Of a stretch of 64,000 nucleotides of DNA, positions 44,560 through 53,420 are shown piece after piece. Origin of the DNA: Novipirellula sp052161655 (GTDB lineage Bacteria; Planctomycetota; Planctomycetia; Pirellulales; Pirellulaceae); the NCBI RefSeq assembly GCF_052161655.1, contig NZ_CP197418.1, positions 3,410,001 to 3,474,000 of the forward strand. Direction: 5' to 3'. The position numbers and the translations under genes are program-made. The stretch's first letter is position 1. Every line of letters starts with the position of its first letter. The notes beneath the pieces were generated by a model. It was not told the DNA's origin, ran no database searches, and saw only the letters and a program-made list of their open reading frames with translations.

Positions 44560-46790
44560 GCCTTTCAGCAAAACAAAAACGAAAAGCCGCCGAAAACGCC
44601 GATAAATTACGCTGGTCCTCAGTGTGGTTGATCTACGCTCGTGAAATGCGTGACCAACTCCGCGACCGCCGGACATTGTTTACGATCGCAGTGTTGCCGG
44701 TGCTGCTTTACCCATTGGTGGGAACGCTGCTGCTGCAGATGGTTCAATTCACTCAACAGCACTCGACCAGTGTGTGTGTGATCGGGACCGACCATCTGGA
44801 GAACGCGCCACCGCTGGTGGGCGACGATTGCTTCGCTGAGAATTTGGTGCCCGCCGACGATCCGCTGCAAGTGGTGACGTATCCGTGGAATGACGTCAAG
44901 ACGGATCGCACTGTCAATCAGCGTGCCGAAGAGTGGGTTCGCAGCGGCATGTTCGATGTCGTTGTAATGGTACCGCCCCAGTTCAAAATGGTGGATGCTC
45001 GACTCGAAAACGACGATGCAGCGATCCAATTGCTTTACAACGTTGCCTCGGATCAATCGATGGTCGCTCGCGAACGCGTCGCCAAGATTTTGGGGACATG
45101 GCGATCCGGTTGGATTAACGAGCGACTGACTGAATCTGGCATCGACATGATGTCTTTGGAGCTTTTCCAGCTGAACGATATCGATATCGCACCGGAAAGC
45201 ACACGCGAGGCGGCGCTGTGGAGCAAACTGCTGCCGTTCATCATGTTGATCTGGGCAATGACGGGTGCGTTTTATCCGGCAATTGACTTGGTCGCAGGTG
45301 AAAAAGAACGAGGCACGCTCGAGACACTCTTGTGCAGTCCGGCACTACGCTCGGAAATCGTCGCGGGAAAACTCGCTGCCGTAACAACCTTTAGTATGTT
45401 GACCGCGATTTTGAACGCGGGAAGTATGTTAGTGACCAGCTCGTTTGTGATTGGACAAATCAGCTTTGGCAGCGCCGCCAACACGATTGGGGCGCCGCCG
45501 ATCGGACCGATGCTGTGGTTACTAGTCGCGCTCGTGCCACTATCGACACTGTTTAGTGCTTTGGCACTTGCGGTGGCCGCGATGGCGCGCAGCAGTAAAG
45601 AAGGCCAATACTATTTGATGCCGCTGATGATGGTGACGTTGCCGCTGGTGATGTTACCGATGTTGCCTGGCACGACACTGACCGTCGGCACCAGCTTGAT
45701 CCCCGTAACGGGAATGTTCTTGATGGTCCGTGCGTTGGTCGAAGGCCAATATGGGATCGCCCTTTGGCACTTGCCAATGGTGGCCGGAGTCACGATCACG
45801 TGTCTATGGATGGCATCACGTTGGGCACTGAAACAATTTGATGATGAATCGGTGCTGTTTGGCAGCAACGAACAATGGGAACTGCGTCAATGGGTCAAGC
45901 ACCTTTGGCGTGACCGTCAAATTGCAGCCACCCCGAGTCAGGCGGTTGCATGCGGAGCGGCAATCCTGGTCGCATTGTTTTTTGGCAAACTCGCGGTCAC
46001 CGAAATGCCGACCACGTTCTCTGGAATTAGCAAGCTCGTGCTGATGCCACAGCTTGGTTTGATCCTCGCTCCGACACTACTGATGGCAACGGTGCTGACA
46101 ACGTCGCTTCGAAAAAGTCTGCGGATTCGCATGCCGCACTGGACCACGTTGCCGTTGGGCGTTTTGCTGGGCTGCACCCTGCATCCAACCTACGTGATGT
46201 TGGCCTCGTGGATCAGTCACATGTACCCCGTCAGCGAGCAAGCGATGGCTTCGATGAAGCCGTTTGCCGATCAAATCGCCGCAGCCCCTTGGGTTTCGGT
46301 GGTCCTACTGATGGCGTTGGTGCCAGCGATTTGCGAAGAACTCGCTTTCCGCGGCTTCATCTTTGGCGGCTTGGAACGCCAAGGCGGGCGTCTGCGTGCG
46401 GTCGTCGTTACCGCGATCCTGTTCGGGATCTCGCACGGTGTTCTACAGCAATCGATTGCCGCCACGGTGATGGGATTGATGCTCGGATGGATCGCACTGA
46501 AGACGGGAAGCGTTTTGCCAGGCATCTTGATTCACTTCACCAACAATGCACTTTCGGTATCGCTTCAGCGGATCACCGAAAGCAGTTGGGGTGGGGCATC
46601 GATCTTCTTGCGAACAACCTCAAACGGTCCTGAGTACCAGCCGTTTTGGATTGTAATCAGCATGGGGATCGCGGTCACATGCTTGCTGTACTTTGGATCG
46701 CTAAGAAGTGCAGATGAAGAAATCGAAGCGGATCAAATGCACGCCGATGAACCAATCGTCGACCCCACCGCAAGTTTCGCAGGTGCGTAG
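44556..46790 (+). CDS. ABC-2 permease fused to CPBP intramembrane protease
   Basis: 744 residues. The first ~460 form an ABC-2/NatB-like permease: one helix at about 45-65, a large extracytoplasmic domain (about 70-225), then several helices with the characteristic LVAGEKERGTLETLLCSPA loop. From about 470 a second multi-helix unit follows, with the CPBP (Abi/Rce1-like) motifs CEELAFRGFIFG (Glu594, Glu595, Arg), FGISHGVLQ and HFTNNALS. CPBP proteins are membrane metal-dependent proteases or prenyl-protein proteases. The fusion implies a transporter coupled to proteolysis, perhaps maturation and export of a lipid-modified or signal-peptide substrate. That coupling is inference. Confidence 0.92.
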   Translation: MSLSAKQKRKAAENADKLRWSSVWLIYAREMRDQLRDRRTLFTIAVLPVLLYPLVGTLLLQMVQFTQQHSTSVCVIGTDHLENAPPLVGDDCFAENLVPADDPLQVVTYPWNDVKTDRTVNQRAEEWVRSGMFDVVVMVPPQFKMVDARLENDDAAIQLLYNVASDQSMVARERVAKILGTWRSGWINERLTESGIDMMSLELFQLNDIDIAPESTREAALWSKLLPFIMLIWAMTGAFYPAIDLVAGEKERGTLETLLCSPALRSEIVAGKLAAVTTFSMLTAILNAGSMLVTSSFVIGQISFGSAANTIGAPPIGPMLWLLVALVPLSTLFSALALAVAAMARSSKEGQYYLMPLMMVTLPLVMLPMLPGTTLTVGTSLIPVTGMFLMVRALVEGQYGIALWHLPMVAGVTITCLWMASRWALKQFDDESVLFGSNEQWELRQWVKHLWRDRQIAATPSQAVACGAAILVALFFGKLAVTEMPTTFSGISKLVLMPQLGLILAPTLLMATVLTTSLRKSLRIRMPHWTTLPLGVLLGCTLHPTYVMLASWISHMYPVSEQAMASMKPFADQIAAAPWVSVVLLMALVPAICEELAFRGFIFGGLERQGGRLRAVVVTAILFGISHGVLQQSIAATVMGLMLGWIALKTGSVLPGILIHFTNNALSVSLQRITESSWGGASIFLRTTSNGPEYQPFWIVISMGIAVTCLLYFGSLRSADEEIEADQMHADEPIVDPTASFAGA

Positions 46791-46797
46791 GTGTCGG

Positions 46798-46874
46798 TAA
46801 GGACCGTCGGAACAATAGCTGTCGTAGCTACGCTCGCCAGAGCGTGGATCCACTGTCTGCTGACGGTAGCTACG
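46798..46874. repeat. Core of the nested-insert repeat family (E)
   Basis: Contains GTCGTAGCTACGCTCGCCAG and ...GCTGACGGTAGCTACG, matching the interior of the insert at 23408-23482. The first 17 bases (TAAGGACCGTCGGAACA) also occur at 13103-13119. Confidence 0.7.
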
Positions 46875-46933
46875 TAACATCGACCGCCACTTAAACATCC
46901 GATGAGCCTAAGTTGCTCTGTGCCTCTTCCGTT

Positions 46934-46953
46934 TTGATCGCGGGAGCGATCAA
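46934..46953. terminator. Small perfect hairpin between convergent genes
   Basis: TTGATCGC (46934-46941) and GCGATCAA (46946-46953) with a GGGA loop, 13 bases after the hemC stop (minus strand). No good T-run; weak candidate. Confidence 0.4.
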
Positions 46954-46965
46954 CGACAATGCGAA

Positions 46966-47958
46966 TTACAATCGCGTTTCGTGAATCAATTCACGAGCAC
47001 CGCGACTGGCTAAACTTTCGCTCGCTTGCTCGGCGAGCGTTTTCGCACAGACTTCCCATTGATTAGGATCAAAGTCGATCGATCGGCTATCGTCCAATCG
47101 CTGCGTTCCGTCGGTCGACAACACTACGGCATCGAGCGACAGCACGCCATTGTTGATTTGGGCGTAAGCCGCAATCGGGGCAAGACAGCCACCGTTGAGT
47201 GCCGCTAACAGAGTTCGCTCGACTGTCACCGTCGCCCTCGCGTGAATGTCGTTCAGTATCGCAACAATGCTTTGCACCTGGTTTGCATCTCGGTGCACTT
47301 CGATCGCGAGTGCTCCTTGGCCGGGTGCAGGTAACATTTCAACGAGCGGCAATTCGACGCGAGTCACCTCGTCCATTTGCAAACGCGTCAAACCAGCCGC
47401 CGCCAACATGATTGCGTCGTATTCGCCGACACGAAGTTTTTCGAGCCGCGTTTGCACGTTTCCGCGAATCGGTTGGACATCCAGATCGGGGCGATGGTAT
47501 CGCAATTGAGCCGCACGACGACGGCTGCCGGTGCCGATTTTGGCTCCTTTTGGCAACGTCGCAATGGTCCACCGCGAACTCGACACCAAACAATCCTGAA
47601 CCACCTCACGCGCGGGCACTGCGGCCAGTACCAAGTTCGGATCGACTTCGGTGGGCAGATCTTTCAGGGAATGGACCGCGATATCGGCCTCGTCGTCCAA
47701 AATCGCTTGTTGAATTCGTTTGGTAAAGACACCGACCTGCCGACCCGAATCAATTGGACGCATGTCGGTATCGCCGCCGCTGACCATCGGCACCAATTTC
47801 GTCGCAAAACCGGCTGTATGAAGCAAGCTAGCGACATGCTCGGCTTGCCACATCGCAAGCGGACTCTCACGTGTCGCAATCCGCAAAATACGATCTTTTG
47901 CGTCATCGCCGGAGCCAGCGGGAGAGGAAAGGGGGCCGCCCGATTGCGTATCAGACAA
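46966..47958 (-). CDS. hemC: Hydroxymethylbilane synthase (porphobilinogen deaminase)
   Basis: 330 residues from the preferred start TTG 47958, which has GGAAG 8 bases upstream; a longer frame from TTG 48048 adds 30 residues without family similarity. Core motifs: LRIATRESPLAMWQAEHV, VHSLKDLPTEV, GTGSRRRAAQL, PGQGALAIEV and the cofactor-binding Cys in LAALNGGCLAPIAAY (about residue 258). It polymerises four porphobilinogen units into hydroxymethylbilane for haem synthesis, in the cytoplasm. No other hem gene is adjacent. It is divergent from the kinase-Hsp70 gene. Confidence 0.96.
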   Translation of the reverse strand: MSDTQSGGPLSSPAGSGDDAKDRILRIATRESPLAMWQAEHVASLLHTAGFATKLVPMVSGGDTDMRPIDSGRQVGVFTKRIQQAILDDEADIAVHSLKDLPTEVDPNLVLAAVPAREVVQDCLVSSSRWTIATLPKGAKIGTGSRRRAAQLRYHRPDLDVQPIRGNVQTRLEKLRVGEYDAIMLAAAGLTRLQMDEVTRVELPLVEMLPAPGQGALAIEVHRDANQVQSIVAILNDIHARATVTVERTLLAALNGGCLAPIAAYAQINNGVLSLDAVVLSTDGTQRLDDSRSIDFDPNQWEVCAKTLAEQASESLASRGARELIHETRL

Positions 47959-48267
47959 GAGATCAGCTTCCGTTGTGCGAAGTGGTGGGAAAACAGAATG
48001 TCGAGGCAAAAACAATGGCTTAGGGAGGGTTAAAACGCAACCCGGCAATGCAGCACCCTCAAAACCTAAGGAATCCTACCCAATCATCCGGTTCCGGTCA
48101 TCCATACAGGATATTTGTTATATAAAAATGGGTTCCGTAGCCTAGAATCAACGTTCTAACCATTGAGCTGTTTGAAGTCCCTCCTGGCGTGCACCTTGTT
48201 AGCAGAACAAGGCAGCTGGCGTTTTCTTTTCTTTCCAGCAAACTTTTCGCTTCAGAGTTGACTCGTC

Positions 48268-50940
48268 GTGCCTGAATCTTCCTCTCCCAAATCAATTCCC
48301 ATTGCGGAAGAGCCCCCAACATGTGATGGGAGTGGTGAGTCGAGTGGTGATTTTTCGGAACTTGATTTGTCGGGATCTGCTCTTCTTGACAGCCACGGAA
48401 ACGTTGCGGCCAAAGTGGTTGACGATGAACCCGAGGAGATGCCGCAGCAGCTGGGCGATTATGCGCTCAAGAACAAACTAGGCAGCGGCGGCATGGGACA
48501 GGTGTTTTTAGCCGAACATGTTCGCATGCAGAGAACGGTCGCGCTGAAAATGTTGCCTGGACAGTTGATGAAAGATCAGCAGGCGGTTGACCGTTTTTAC
48601 GAAGAAATTCGTGCTGCGTCGCGTGTCTTACATCCCAATATCGTCGCGGCGTTCGATGCCGGCGAGGACCACGGTATTCATTACTTGGCGATGGAGTACG
48701 TCGACGGCATGACGTTGACCAACATGGTGGCCACACGAGGCCCATTGTCGGTCGGCGAAGCCGCATCAATCATCCGCCAAGCCTCGATGGGGCTGTTACA
48801 CGCGCACCGTGCGGGGATCATTCACCGCGACGTCAAACCCGGCAACATCATGCGGTCCAACGACGGCACGGTAAAAGTGCTGGACCTCGGCTTGGCTCGC
48901 ATTAGTACTGCGGGGTTGGTTTCCCATCACGCTCCGGCCTTGGAAAATCAGGCGGCAGGTTCAAGTTCCAAAGATGAGGTCAATGCCCGACCTGCAAAGG
49001 GGCGTTTGGTTGGAACGTTGTCGTTTATGTCGCCTGAACAACTCGAGGATGCGGACTCTGCCGATTCGCGAAGTGACATCTATTCGCTCGGTGCGACGTT
49101 GTATTTCCTGCTGACCGGCCAGCCACCGTTTACGGGGGAATATCTCGAACAAGTTTATGGGCACCGCCACGGCGAGATTCCCGATCTGATGCAGGTCCGG
49201 CGTGACGTTGATATGCAGTTCGCGAACTTGTTTCGCCGCATGATGGCCAAAACGCCGACCGCGAGATACACCTCACTGGATGAAGTGATCGAAGACCTCG
49301 GCGAATACGCCGACAAAACAAATGAACCTCAATGGCTGACCGAATTTGCCATGCGGCAACCGATCGGCGAAGGTTCAACGTTCGTTGGTGGCTCGACGTC
49401 GGCCCATATCGCTAACGTGCTTGCGTTTGACTTGGGCATGTTTTACGCCGCTGCCGCAGAGGCTTCGCCGATGGGCGGAGTCAACCTTTTGCATGCGGGA
49501 GGCGAAAAACGATCGCTGTTCCGCATGTCCATTGGCAGCGATGGAAACCAATTGTTCTTTGGCGAAGAAGCGATGAAGCGGCGGGCAACTCAGTCCAAAA
49601 CTTTGGTTCATTGTTTGCAAATGTACATTGGGAAAAAGCAGGTCGAACGAACGATCGCAGGTCGAAAGTGCCCTCCCGAAGTCTTGCTCTCGCTGTTGCT
49701 AAAACGACTTGCTCGAAATGCCTGGAATCTTGACGGCATTCCTGCGGCGGTCGCGATTACGATCCCTTCTAGCTACGATCAACTTCATCGCCACAGCATC
49801 CTGCAAGCGGCTCAGATGGCCGGGCTAAAAACGGTACGTTTGATTGACCGAAGCGTCGCTGCGGCACAGTCACTGTTGCTGCCGCCTGTGTCTGATGCCA
49901 CGCATGGCGATGTGACAACAACTTCGTTTGACACCACGAACGACCAGCGGATTCTGTTCCTGGGTTTGACGGGGCAAGGCACCGATGCAGCAGTGTTTCA
50001 TCGCGATGCAAGTCGCATGAAACAGATCTCGACGGCCGGGCATTGGAACACCGGGACTCTGCCTTGGTTGCAACGCTTGGTCGACATGGCAGCCAACGCG
50101 TTCCAGCAACAATATCAGTTTGATCCACGAAAATCGGCGCAGGCGCCGCGATTGCAAATCGCTTGCGAAACTGCAATGCACTCGCTGATGTTGATGCCGA
50201 CCGTCAAAGTGACGTTGGAAATCAGCGGCGTCAACCAATCGGTGACGCTAGTCCGGTCGGAATGGCTCAAGGCGTGCGAAGATCTGATGTATGGCGTTCG
50301 CAAGGCAATCAAGTCCGCGTGTCATTATGCGTCGCTTTCGCGAAAACGCATCGACCGGATTGTAACCCTCGGCCCGCTGTTACGACTGAATGAAATACGC
50401 AGCGAAATTCTGCGAGGACTGAACGAAGAGATCATCGTTCAAGTGGTCGATCGAACCGACGTCGCTCGAGGTGCAGCCGCTTGTTTGGCAAGTGAGTTGC
50501 CGGGACGTGGCAGCATCGCGATGCCGCCGCAGTCGGTGACCAGCCAAACCATCGGTATTCTTGTCGAAGCTTCGCAAGGCCGCCGGCGTATCATGCCCAT
50601 CGTTCCTCGTGGTACGGCGTTACCCGCACGCACCAACCGCCGGCTAACGGTCGGCGACACTCAGGAAACGATGGCGTTATCGCTTGTGGAAACGGCGGGA
50701 ATCAAACGCGATGATTGGCATTCTCTCGGACGTTACGACTTCAAAATTGATCCGGTCGCTCATGGCGAACAGAGCCGAATCCGAATGATTGGATTCGAGG
50801 TCAACGTCAACGGGATGTTGGTCGTTCGCGCTCAAACGCCTGGGATGCCTGGCAGCACGAGACTCGGAACACTGCCCAAGCCGATGCTCGATGAAGAAGA
50901 GATCGCTTTCTGGACCCGCTGGGTCGACAAGTTTGATTGA
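48268..50940 (+). CDS. Ser/Thr protein kinase fused to degenerate Hsp70
   Basis: 890 residues, start GTG 48268. An acidic, Ser-rich leader of about 60 residues precedes a complete kinase domain (about 63-350): GSGGMGQVFLAEH, VALKML, IIHRDVKPGNIM, DLGLAR (DLG for DFG), SPEQ. From about 385 the chain follows Hsp70: PSSYDQLHRHSILQAAQMAGL corresponds to the PSYFND...AGL block, VRLIDRSVAAAQSL to the INEPTAAAL block, and 745-860 is a substrate-binding beta domain (IMPIVPRGTALPARTNRR, then VNVNGMLVVRAQTPG). The nucleotide motifs are eroded: AFDLGMFY for DLGTT, LGLTGQGTD for DLGGGTFD. It has no lid and no membrane helix. A cytoplasmic kinase with a client-binding pseudo-chaperone arm is likely. Confidence 0.93.
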   Translation: MPESSSPKSIPIAEEPPTCDGSGESSGDFSELDLSGSALLDSHGNVAAKVVDDEPEEMPQQLGDYALKNKLGSGGMGQVFLAEHVRMQRTVALKMLPGQLMKDQQAVDRFYEEIRAASRVLHPNIVAAFDAGEDHGIHYLAMEYVDGMTLTNMVATRGPLSVGEAASIIRQASMGLLHAHRAGIIHRDVKPGNIMRSNDGTVKVLDLGLARISTAGLVSHHAPALENQAAGSSSKDEVNARPAKGRLVGTLSFMSPEQLEDADSADSRSDIYSLGATLYFLLTGQPPFTGEYLEQVYGHRHGEIPDLMQVRRDVDMQFANLFRRMMAKTPTARYTSLDEVIEDLGEYADKTNEPQWLTEFAMRQPIGEGSTFVGGSTSAHIANVLAFDLGMFYAAAAEASPMGGVNLLHAGGEKRSLFRMSIGSDGNQLFFGEEAMKRRATQSKTLVHCLQMYIGKKQVERTIAGRKCPPEVLLSLLLKRLARNAWNLDGIPAAVAITIPSSYDQLHRHSILQAAQMAGLKTVRLIDRSVAAAQSLLLPPVSDATHGDVTTTSFDTTNDQRILFLGLTGQGTDAAVFHRDASRMKQISTAGHWNTGTLPWLQRLVDMAANAFQQQYQFDPRKSAQAPRLQIACETAMHSLMLMPTVKVTLEISGVNQSVTLVRSEWLKACEDLMYGVRKAIKSACHYASLSRKRIDRIVTLGPLLRLNEIRSEILRGLNEEIIVQVVDRTDVARGAAACLASELPGRGSIAMPPQSVTSQTIGILVEASQGRRRIMPIVPRGTALPARTNRRLTVGDTQETMALSLVETAGIKRDDWHSLGRYDFKIDPVAHGEQSRIRMIGFEVNVNGMLVVRAQTPGMPGSTRLGTLPKPMLDEEEIAFWTRWVDKFD

Positions 50941-50961
50941 TCCTTTCGCAATGAAAACTTT

Positions 50962-51387
50962 CTATGCAACCACGTTGATGCCGAGCAACACCAACAGCAT
51001 CATCACAAAAAGTGATGACAACACTACCGTCACGCATAATCCCACCGCGTGGAGCAACCAGTAACCGAATCCCCGCATGCCTCGCGACGCCATCAAGTAG
51101 ATCAGAGACGCCAGCGGCCAGGTCAAAAAAAAGACGAACTGAAGACTCCAAGGAAGTGGCCGCGATCGCATGTGGCAATCGATCCAAAACCACATCGTCG
51201 CCGAGGTTGCGAACCCCATGGCACACAACATGCCAAGCAAGCCGTTGTTGGATGTGAGCATTTGCATCGCCCCCCAAAAAACAGCCATCACGTAGAGAGT
51301 GATCACGGCAAGCCGGCGATAAACAATACGGCTGTGATCGAGCGACGCGAGAGGACTTGCTGCGATGGCCATCCAAGAATCTCCCAT
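50962..51387 (-). CDS. Small four-helix membrane protein, unknown
   Basis: 141 residues with hydrophobic segments at about 25-45, 49-69, 80-100 and 112-138, so an integral inner-membrane protein with short loops. Loop residues are basic (DHSRIVYRR, HMRSRPLP, SRGMRG). No family recognised. It lies convergent to the kinase-Hsp70 gene, 21 bp away, without a visible terminator between them. The ATG at 51387 is the furthest upstream in the frame and gives a plausible cytosolic N-terminus (MGDSWMAIAASPLASLDHS). Confidence 0.65.
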   Translation of the reverse strand: MGDSWMAIAASPLASLDHSRIVYRRLAVITLYVMAVFWGAMQMLTSNNGLLGMLCAMGFATSATMWFWIDCHMRSRPLPWSLQFVFFLTWPLASLIYLMASRGMRGFGYWLLHAVGLCVTVVLSSLFVMMLLVLLGINVVA

Positions 51388-51947
51388 TGAGGAGGGAAAC
51401 GACGCGTGAAACGTCTACGCCGTCATTGTAGCAGGCAGCATGCGGTCGCTCAGTGGAAAAGACGGCTCAGCGAACGAGTGCTTTGTTAAATGTAAAATTT
51501 AGGGTTGGCTGTAGTGGACGAGGCTACGAGTCCCTGCGATTTAACGCACTTCAAGGACTCGTGGCCTCGTCCACTACCCTAAAATCAATCTGTAACAAAT
51601 CACCAGGTCGCTCCGCTAAGAAGAGTGGCTCCGCGAACACGAGCCACTTCTGAGACTCTCCATCTGTCTATCAATACGCGATGTCAATTTGACGACACCT
51701 GTGTGATCAGAAAGAGTGCACTTGGCAGGCGTATCGCGACGTCGCAGTTGTCACGCCGCAATTTTCCTACTGCCTGTGCATGTCGCAAAGTGTCTTGGAT
51801 AAAGGACTTAGCGTGCTGCGCGAGAAATCTTGCTAAAATTAGTTTCACGCACGTGTTTCACGGCACGATTGTAGCATTTAATAGCAGATGGAATCCTAAG
51901 TCGGGGTTTGGCTTAGGAGCAAAACAATATTGAGGAGTTCGAAGAAG
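51388..51947. other. 560-bp divergent intergenic region
   Basis: Holds the palindrome at 51511-51577. No gene seen. It must contain promoters for the membrane protein (minus) and the Gly/His-rich secreted protein (plus). Confidence 0.5.
51511..51577. repeat. 23-bp-arm inverted repeat
   Basis: GTAGTGGACGAGG... (51511-51533) pairs with ...CCTCGTCCACTAC (51555-51577), 22 of 23 positions. Short flanking TTTAGGG/CCCTAAA sequences add weaker pairing outside the arms. Confidence 0.8.
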
Positions 51948-52316
51948 ATGTTTTCAATCACAAAATGGATCGCGGTTCCTGCAATTGCTGCCTGTTTTGC
52001 CCTTGCTGCGGACACCTCGACTGCGGAAGCCGGTAATGGGTTCTTGCGAGTGGGGGGGCTTCACATTTCTGTAGGTGGACATGGGCATGGTTACGGTAAC
52101 TATGGCAGCTACTATGCGCCACGCTACGGCAGTTCGTATCGCTCGCACTATGGTGGATATGGGCACGGTGGCTACGGACATGGCTATGGTCACGGTTATT
52201 ACCACGACACCAGCCACTACGATTACCATCCGACGGAAATCATCCGCCATGGCAACCACTTTCACGTCCAACCGGGACATTACGACTGGCATCAAACCGG
52301 TCACTGGCATCACTAA
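51948..52316 (+). CDS. Secreted Gly/His/Tyr-rich protein
   Basis: 122 residues from ATG 51948; GAGGAG precedes it, and a TTG six codons upstream is disfavoured. Signal peptide about 1-28 (cleavage near STAEAG). The mature chain is low-complexity: alternating Gly, Tyr, His and Ser (HGHGYGNYGSYYAPRYGS) followed by a His/Asp-rich end (HYDYHPTEIIRHGNHFHVQ). The many histidines could bind metal such as zinc, nickel or copper, or the protein could be structural in the cell envelope; no family recognised. Two further His/Tyr-rich secreted proteins are encoded within 7 kb. Confidence 0.7.
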   Translation: MFSITKWIAVPAIAACFALAADTSTAEAGNGFLRVGGLHISVGGHGHGYGNYGSYYAPRYGSSYRSHYGGYGHGGYGHGYGHGYYHDTSHYDYHPTEIIRHGNHFHVQPGHYDWHQTGHWHH

Positions 52317-52364
52317 TCGACTGGCACCACTAATCGTGGGTGCTAATCATTAGTAAATCGATCG

Positions 52365-52395
52365 AACGACGAGTGCTTTGCATCCGTCGTTTTTT
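52365..52395 (+). terminator. Terminator-like hairpin after the His-rich gene
   Basis: AACGACG (52365-52371) pairs with CGTCGTT (52385-52391), followed by TTTT. 7-bp stem with a 13-nt loop. Confidence 0.6.
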
Positions 52396-52415
52396 CGTGG
52401 ATGGATTAGGTCAAA

Positions 52416-52449
52416 AAAAACGGCACGCCTGAACAGGCGTGCCGTTTTT
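52416..52449. terminator. Bidirectional terminator
   Basis: Perfect 16-bp inverted repeat: AAAAACGGCACGCCTG (52416-52431) and CAGGCGTGCCGTTTTT (52434-52449). A-run on one side and T-run on the other serve both convergent genes. Confidence 0.92.
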
Positions 52450-52473
52450 GATTCTTAGATTTCTACTTGATGA

Positions 52474-52851
52474 CTACCAAGGTCCGCGGACGTAGTAGAC
52501 GCCGAATTGATCAGTGTGACTTGGCCACCCGGGCGTTGCATGAAAGCTGCCAGGAGCCGCAGCACCGGGGTAATTCATATTGCGTCCGTACTGGTGATGC
52601 ACGGGATACATCAGATTCTGACTGACGCCCCATGACAAGGTTTGCCGCATGTGGGCCGTCGGTGGCACGACTAATGCCAACGGTTGGCCGTAGTTTTGAT
52701 GATAATAGGGACCGTGCCAAGGACGATCCATCGCAAAGTTTTGATTCCAAATATGCGTCATCCCGTAGGGATCCCCTGCGGTCGCATCGCTTTGCATGGT
52801 GCCACAAAGGGTCGCCACTAAACCAGCAGCAAGGACGAGTCGTCGAATCAT
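52474..52851 (-). CDS. Small secreted protein, unknown
   Basis: 125 residues from ATG 52851, which begins a signal peptide (RRLVLAAGLVATLCGTM, cleavage near ATAG); a longer frame to 52983 adds 44 residues with no such feature. The mature part is rich in Tyr, His, Pro and Asn (WHGPYYHQNYGQPL, HHQYGRNMNYPGAAAPG). No family recognised. It follows another small secreted protein gene on the same strand by 65 bp; the two may be cotranscribed. It shares aromatic low-complexity with its neighbours but is less glycine-rich. Confidence 0.65.
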   Translation of the reverse strand: MIRRLVLAAGLVATLCGTMQSDATAGDPYGMTHIWNQNFAMDRPWHGPYYHQNYGQPLALVVPPTAHMRQTLSWGVSQNLMYPVHHQYGRNMNYPGAAAPGSFHATPGWPSHTDQFGVYYVRGPW

Positions 52852-52916
52852 GATTCTTTCCCAAAAATAGGAGGTGCGGAGTTGGGCTGTGTTTTCTCGG
52901 CAGCCCCCCAAAATTG

Positions 52917-53420
52917 TTAGCGAGGAAGCCGTAGATAGTTCCAGTAAACGTTGCTGGCGGCTTGCTTGACGGGCGGATACCAATACGTGGCTCGCGTGCG
53001 GTTCATTCCTCGCCCATTGTCATAATAGTTGTGGAATCGATCCTTGTGCGCGTAAAGCATTTCTTGCGGATAGAACGGCTGATACGTGAGGAACGTGTGC
53101 CCGACATTCGGTGGCACCGGCACAGGCGATATGTACATTTGAGCGTTAGCCCGATTTGCATTGCCCTGGGTATAATTGTTGTAGAACAGGTCGGGAGTGC
53201 CGTATTGACGCTGGATCCCCCCACCACCGACGTATCCATCGCTGCTAGCGACATCGCCCGCGTATTGGGAGTTTCCTCCTACCACTTCATCACTGACGAC
53301 GTGCGAGCTGACGATGTGTTCGCCGCGGGCAAAGCGTTGGGCGGAAGCCGTTTGGTTCATGACCGCGACCATGGCAAGTGACGCCATGGCTGCGATTCCG
53401 AGCATGGTTTGACGTTTCAT
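52917..53420 (-). CDS. Small secreted protein, unknown
   Basis: 167 residues from ATG 53420, preceded by a GGAGGAA Shine-Dalgarno; the longer frame to 53516 is disfavoured. Signal peptide about 1-27 (MKRQTMLGIAAMASLAM, cleavage near ASAQ). The mature chain has VVGGNSQYAGDVASSDGYVG and a Tyr/Asn/Pro-rich C-terminal half (TFLTYQPFYPQEMLYAHKD, RATYWYPPVKQAASNVYW). No family recognised. Upstream of the second small secreted protein gene, same strand. Confidence 0.7.
   Translation of the reverse strand: MKRQTMLGIAAMASLAMVAVMNQTASAQRFARGEHIVSSHVVSDEVVGGNSQYAGDVASSDGYVGGGGIQRQYGTPDLFYNNYTQGNANRANAQMYISPVPVPPNVGHTFLTYQPFYPQEMLYAHKDRFHNYYDNGRGMNRTRATYWYPPVKQAASNVYWNYLRLPR

Noticed and set aside
48130..48178. 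tRNA-like stretch on the minus strand (AGCTCAATGGTTAGAAC)
   Set aside because: Resembles a D-arm, but the anticodon stem has mismatches and no T-arm or acceptor pairing follows; at most a decayed fragment or chance.
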